This document shows, in pieces, positions 5,803-7,421 of a DNA stretch of 7,421 bases. How positions within the stretch are numbered: position 1 is the first letter of the stretch; every line of letters begins with the position of its first letter. Under the pieces are notes generated by a model that did not search any database, was not told the DNA's origin, and worked only from the letters and a program-made list of their open reading frames with translations. This stretch comes from CAZMCH01 sp964564735 (GTDB taxonomy: Bacteria > Poribacteria > DTPJ01): assembly GCA_964564735.1 (NCBI GenBank), contig CAZMCH010000147.1, positions 1-7,421 of the forward strand, written 5' to 3'. The position numbers were made by a program, and so were the translations under genes.

Positions 5803-6702
5803 ATGAAATGTAGAGAATGTCATGAAATAATAAAAGAGGATGATCTGTATTGTTCATTTTGTGGTGCGAAGATAATTAGATTATGTTATAAATGCAATAA
5901 TACAGTTTCCAATGAGGATCTATTTTGTAATAAATGTGGCAATAAATTGATAGAACCCGAATTAGAATACAAAGCATCCTTTATTGATAATGCAAAAATA
6001 CTTGCCCATCAGCTTAATAATATTCTTTCTATAATACTCGCAAGTTCTCAACTTGCCTTGTATCAAATAAAAAATCCTGATGAAAAAAATACAGACAAAT
6101 TACAGGACTTTCTTAATGATATTGCTATATATGCGGATAGTAGCGGAATATTGATCCATCAATTTCAAAATTATATAGAAGCTGTCGAGAAAAAACTTGT
6201 TCAAAATAGTCTTAAAATTTCTGCTGAAAATATCAAAAGCCATAATCAAACAGATTTTTCAGCAGAATTAAAAACATATAGAGAAGATAAGAATAAAATT
6301 AGGACAATTAGGAGTATATCTACTAGCCAAAAACAGGCATCTATCTTGGTTGTTGATGATGAAGATAAAATACGCTATGCGATGTCTTATGCAATTACTA
6401 TCGGGGGACATAATGTCATAACCGCACAAAATGGTCAAGAAGCATTGAATCTAATCAAAAATCAATATTACGATGTAGCCTTTGTTGATCTAATATTACC
6501 AGATATGGAAGGTTGGAAAATTATTGATGCTATTAAGCAAATATCTCCAGATACAATGATAGTATTAATGACAGGATGGAATGTGAATCTTGATAACAAT
6601 AAGCTGGATGAAGGAAATATAGACACTATACTAACAAAGCCTTTCCAGCTTTTTGATGTAACAGAATTAATCAAATCTGCTTTGGAAAAGAATAAGGAGT
6701 AA
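5803..6702 (+). CDS. Double zinc ribbon - DHp-like helical hairpin - response-regulator receiver protein
   Basis: The 299-residue product has three modules. Two zinc ribbons use C3/C6/C17/C20 and C28/C31/C42/C45. Residues about 57-135 look like a histidine-kinase DHp two-helix hairpin, with an H-box-like AHQLNNILSI (68-77) offering H69 as phospho-acceptor and a second helix about 100-130; no HATPase domain follows. After a polar linker (135-178), a complete receiver spans about 180-298, with D185/D186 acidic pair, D229 phospho-acceptor in FVDLILPDMEG, T257 in LMTGW and K279 in LTKPF. All key receiver residues are present, so it is probably phosphorylated. No DNA-binding output domain is seen; the zinc ribbons may bind nucleic acid or protein. 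It has no signal or membrane segment. The ATG is fixed by the first ribbon cysteine at residue 3; only a weak AGG lies 10 bases upstream. It is followed after four bases by a second zinc-ribbon gene. Confidence 0.88.
   Translation: MKCRECHEIIKEDDLYCSFCGAKIIRLCYKCNNTVSNEDLFCNKCGNKLIEPELEYKASFIDNAKILAHQLNNILSIILASSQLALYQIKNPDEKNTDKLQDFLNDIAIYADSSGILIHQFQNYIEAVEKKLVQNSLKISAENIKSHNQTDFSAELKTYREDKNKIRTIRSISTSQKQASILVVDDEDKIRYAMSYAITIGGHNVITAQNGQEALNLIKNQYYDVAFVDLILPDMEGWKIIDAIKQISPDTMIVLMTGWNVNLDNNKLDEGNIDTILTKPFQLFDVTELIKSALEKNKE
6694..6699 (+). promoter_or_regulatory. Ribosome binding site of the zinc-ribbon repeat gene
   Basis: AAGGAG lies inside the last codons of the receiver gene, seven bases before the ATG at 6707. 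It supports that start and co-translation of the two genes from one message. Confidence 0.75.
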
Positions 6703-6706
6703 CAGG

Positions 6707-7204
6707 ATGTCTCTAATAAATTGTCCTGAATGTGGAGAAAAAATAAGCGATCAAGCGTTATCATGTCCCAATTGCGGTTATCCTATAAATCCAAATATGA
6801 GATTGATGCTTTGGTGGGGTTATGAATGGAAAAGCCAAACAGAGCTATTTGGTTTGCCACTGATACATATTGCAATTGGACGTAATAGAAAGACAGGGAA
6901 ATTGCTTGTAGCAAAAGGCATAATAGCCATAGGACAGTTTGCATTTGGTCTAGTTACTATCGCACAGTTTGGTATAGGTCTTTTGTTCGGTTTGGGTCAA
7001 TTCATGTTAGGATTTATTGCGCTTGGTCAGTTTGCAATTGGCGTATATTTTGGACTTGGTCAATTTGCGACTGGTGTTATAGCTATTGGTCAGGTTGCCT
7101 TTGGATACTATGTTCGCGCGCAGGCAGGATTTGGCTATCATGTCTGGTCAAGTTTTATAAAAGACCATGTTGCAGTAGAGTTTTTCAAAAATCTTTGGCG
7201 ATAA
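6707..7204 (+). CDS. Zinc-ribbon protein with hydrophobic 10/11-residue Gly-Gln repeats
   Basis: The 165-residue product begins with one zinc ribbon (C6/C9/C20/C23; NCPECG and SCPNCGYPI). A middle segment carries YEWKSQTELFGLPLIHIAIG (39-58) and a TGK turn (63-65). Residues about 70-140 are a glycine-rich hydrophobic array in which G/A-Q recurs with Q at 77, 87, 98, 108, 119, 129 and 139. The steps are 10, 11, 10, 11, 10 and 10, so the unit is effectively 21 residues. Such regularity fits a beta-solenoid-like fold or a membrane-inserted array; sequence alone does not decide. From memory, proteins with a FGLPLxHI segment followed by IAIG-type repeats occur in diverse bacteria without a known function. 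A strong AAGGAG and a four-base gap tie the gene to the zinc-ribbon/receiver gene. No terminator is visible in the seven bases before the convergent gene. Confidence 0.8.
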   Translation: MSLINCPECGEKISDQALSCPNCGYPINPNMRLMLWWGYEWKSQTELFGLPLIHIAIGRNRKTGKLLVAKGIIAIGQFAFGLVTIAQFGIGLLFGLGQFMLGFIALGQFAIGVYFGLGQFATGVIAIGQVAFGYYVRAQAGFGYHVWSSFIKDHVAVEFFKNLWR

Positions 7205-7211
7205 ATAAAAG

Positions 7212-7421
7212 CTAAAGTTTAATTCCTGTTATTTTCTTTAATGCACGCCTTGTAAAGCGTAATGTCTCATTATCTTTTTCTGATGTTTTTCCAAATGGGT
7301 ATGTTATTGCAGCAGAAATGCTATTTTGTCCATTAAATTCACTTTTTATTACAAAGCTGAGAGGCTTAATTGGTCTAAATGATATCATTATCTCAAAATC
7401 AGTCATATCTCTCAAAGGTGC
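7212..7421 (-). CDS. C-terminal end of an unknown protein (partial, cut by window edge)
   Basis: A minus-strand frame is open from the window edge to a TAG at 7214-7212 and gives about 69 residues ending TRRALKKITGIKL. A TTG at 7415 is available as a start, but the frame stays open beyond it, so the gene more likely begins outside the window. The visible part alternates polar and hydrophobic residues (EIMISFRPIKPLSFVIKSEF, then ISAAITYPFG), suggesting beta-strands, and ends in a basic helix. I do not recognise the family. It converges on the zinc-ribbon repeat gene with only seven bases between the two stop codons. Confidence 0.5.
   Translation of the reverse strand, partial: APLRDMTDFEIMISFRPIKPLSFVIKSEFNGQNSISAAITYPFGKTSEKDNETLRFTRRALKKITGIKL

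Noticed and set aside
6468..6764. Minus-strand open frame of 98 codons across the receiver and zinc-ribbon genes
   Set aside because: It spans the junction of two solid plus-strand genes, on the opposite strand, and has no motif.
1..7421. CRISPR array, tRNA or rRNA genes, insertion sequence ends
   Set aside because: Nearly all bases are accounted for by protein genes; the gaps (2087-2246, 5026-5075, 5661-5802) show no spaced direct repeats, cloverleaf or transposase remnants.

Overview
The window is an A+T-rich (roughly one third G+C by eye) bacterial stretch. Genes are densely packed, Shine-Dalgarno use is mixed, and sigma-70-like promoters are readable. The gene mix is typical of uncultured lineages such as Armatimonadota, Planctomycetes, Poribacteria or related candidate phyla: a molybdo-hydroxylase subunit, a bacterial Clp1/Grc3-type polynucleotide kinase, a secreted parallel beta-helix protein and several zinc-ribbon proteins. 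The phylum cannot be fixed from this sequence alone. Six genes are complete, one is interrupted by a stop codon, and a partial gene lies at each edge.

Region 1-2138, all on the minus strand, reads as one operon. A clear promoter (TTGACC, 17 bp, TATACT) drives a Clp1/Grc3-type P-loop kinase. Two bases later comes the FAD-binding subunit of a xanthine dehydrogenase/aldehyde oxidoreductase-type molybdo-enzyme, then after five bases the first 12 codons of another gene at the window edge. The FAD subunit carries an in-frame TAA between its FAD-binding loop and the rest of the domain, so here it is either a pseudogene or a base error. The part after the stop has four cysteines spaced almost as in the [4Fe-4S] loop of E. 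coli PaoB.

Region 2247-5782, also minus strand, looks like a second transcription unit. It starts at a near-consensus promoter (TTGAAA, 17 bp, TATAAT, extended -10). It encodes a small acidic protein of unknown function, a nucleotidyltransferase-fold protein and, overlapping that gene's end, a 703-residue secreted right-handed beta-helix protein resembling glycoside hydrolase family 141.

Region 5693-7204, plus strand, holds a two-gene unit. The first gene fuses two zinc ribbons, a histidine-kinase-like DHp hairpin without an ATPase domain, and a complete response-regulator receiver. The second fuses a zinc ribbon to a hydrophobic domain built of strikingly regular 10/11-residue Gly-Gln repeats. 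The predicted promoters of regions 2 and 3 face each other, so their transcripts would start on overlapping DNA. The last 210 bases hold the C-terminal end of a convergent unknown gene. This plus-strand pair and its face-to-face promoter arrangement are the best candidates here for something undescribed.
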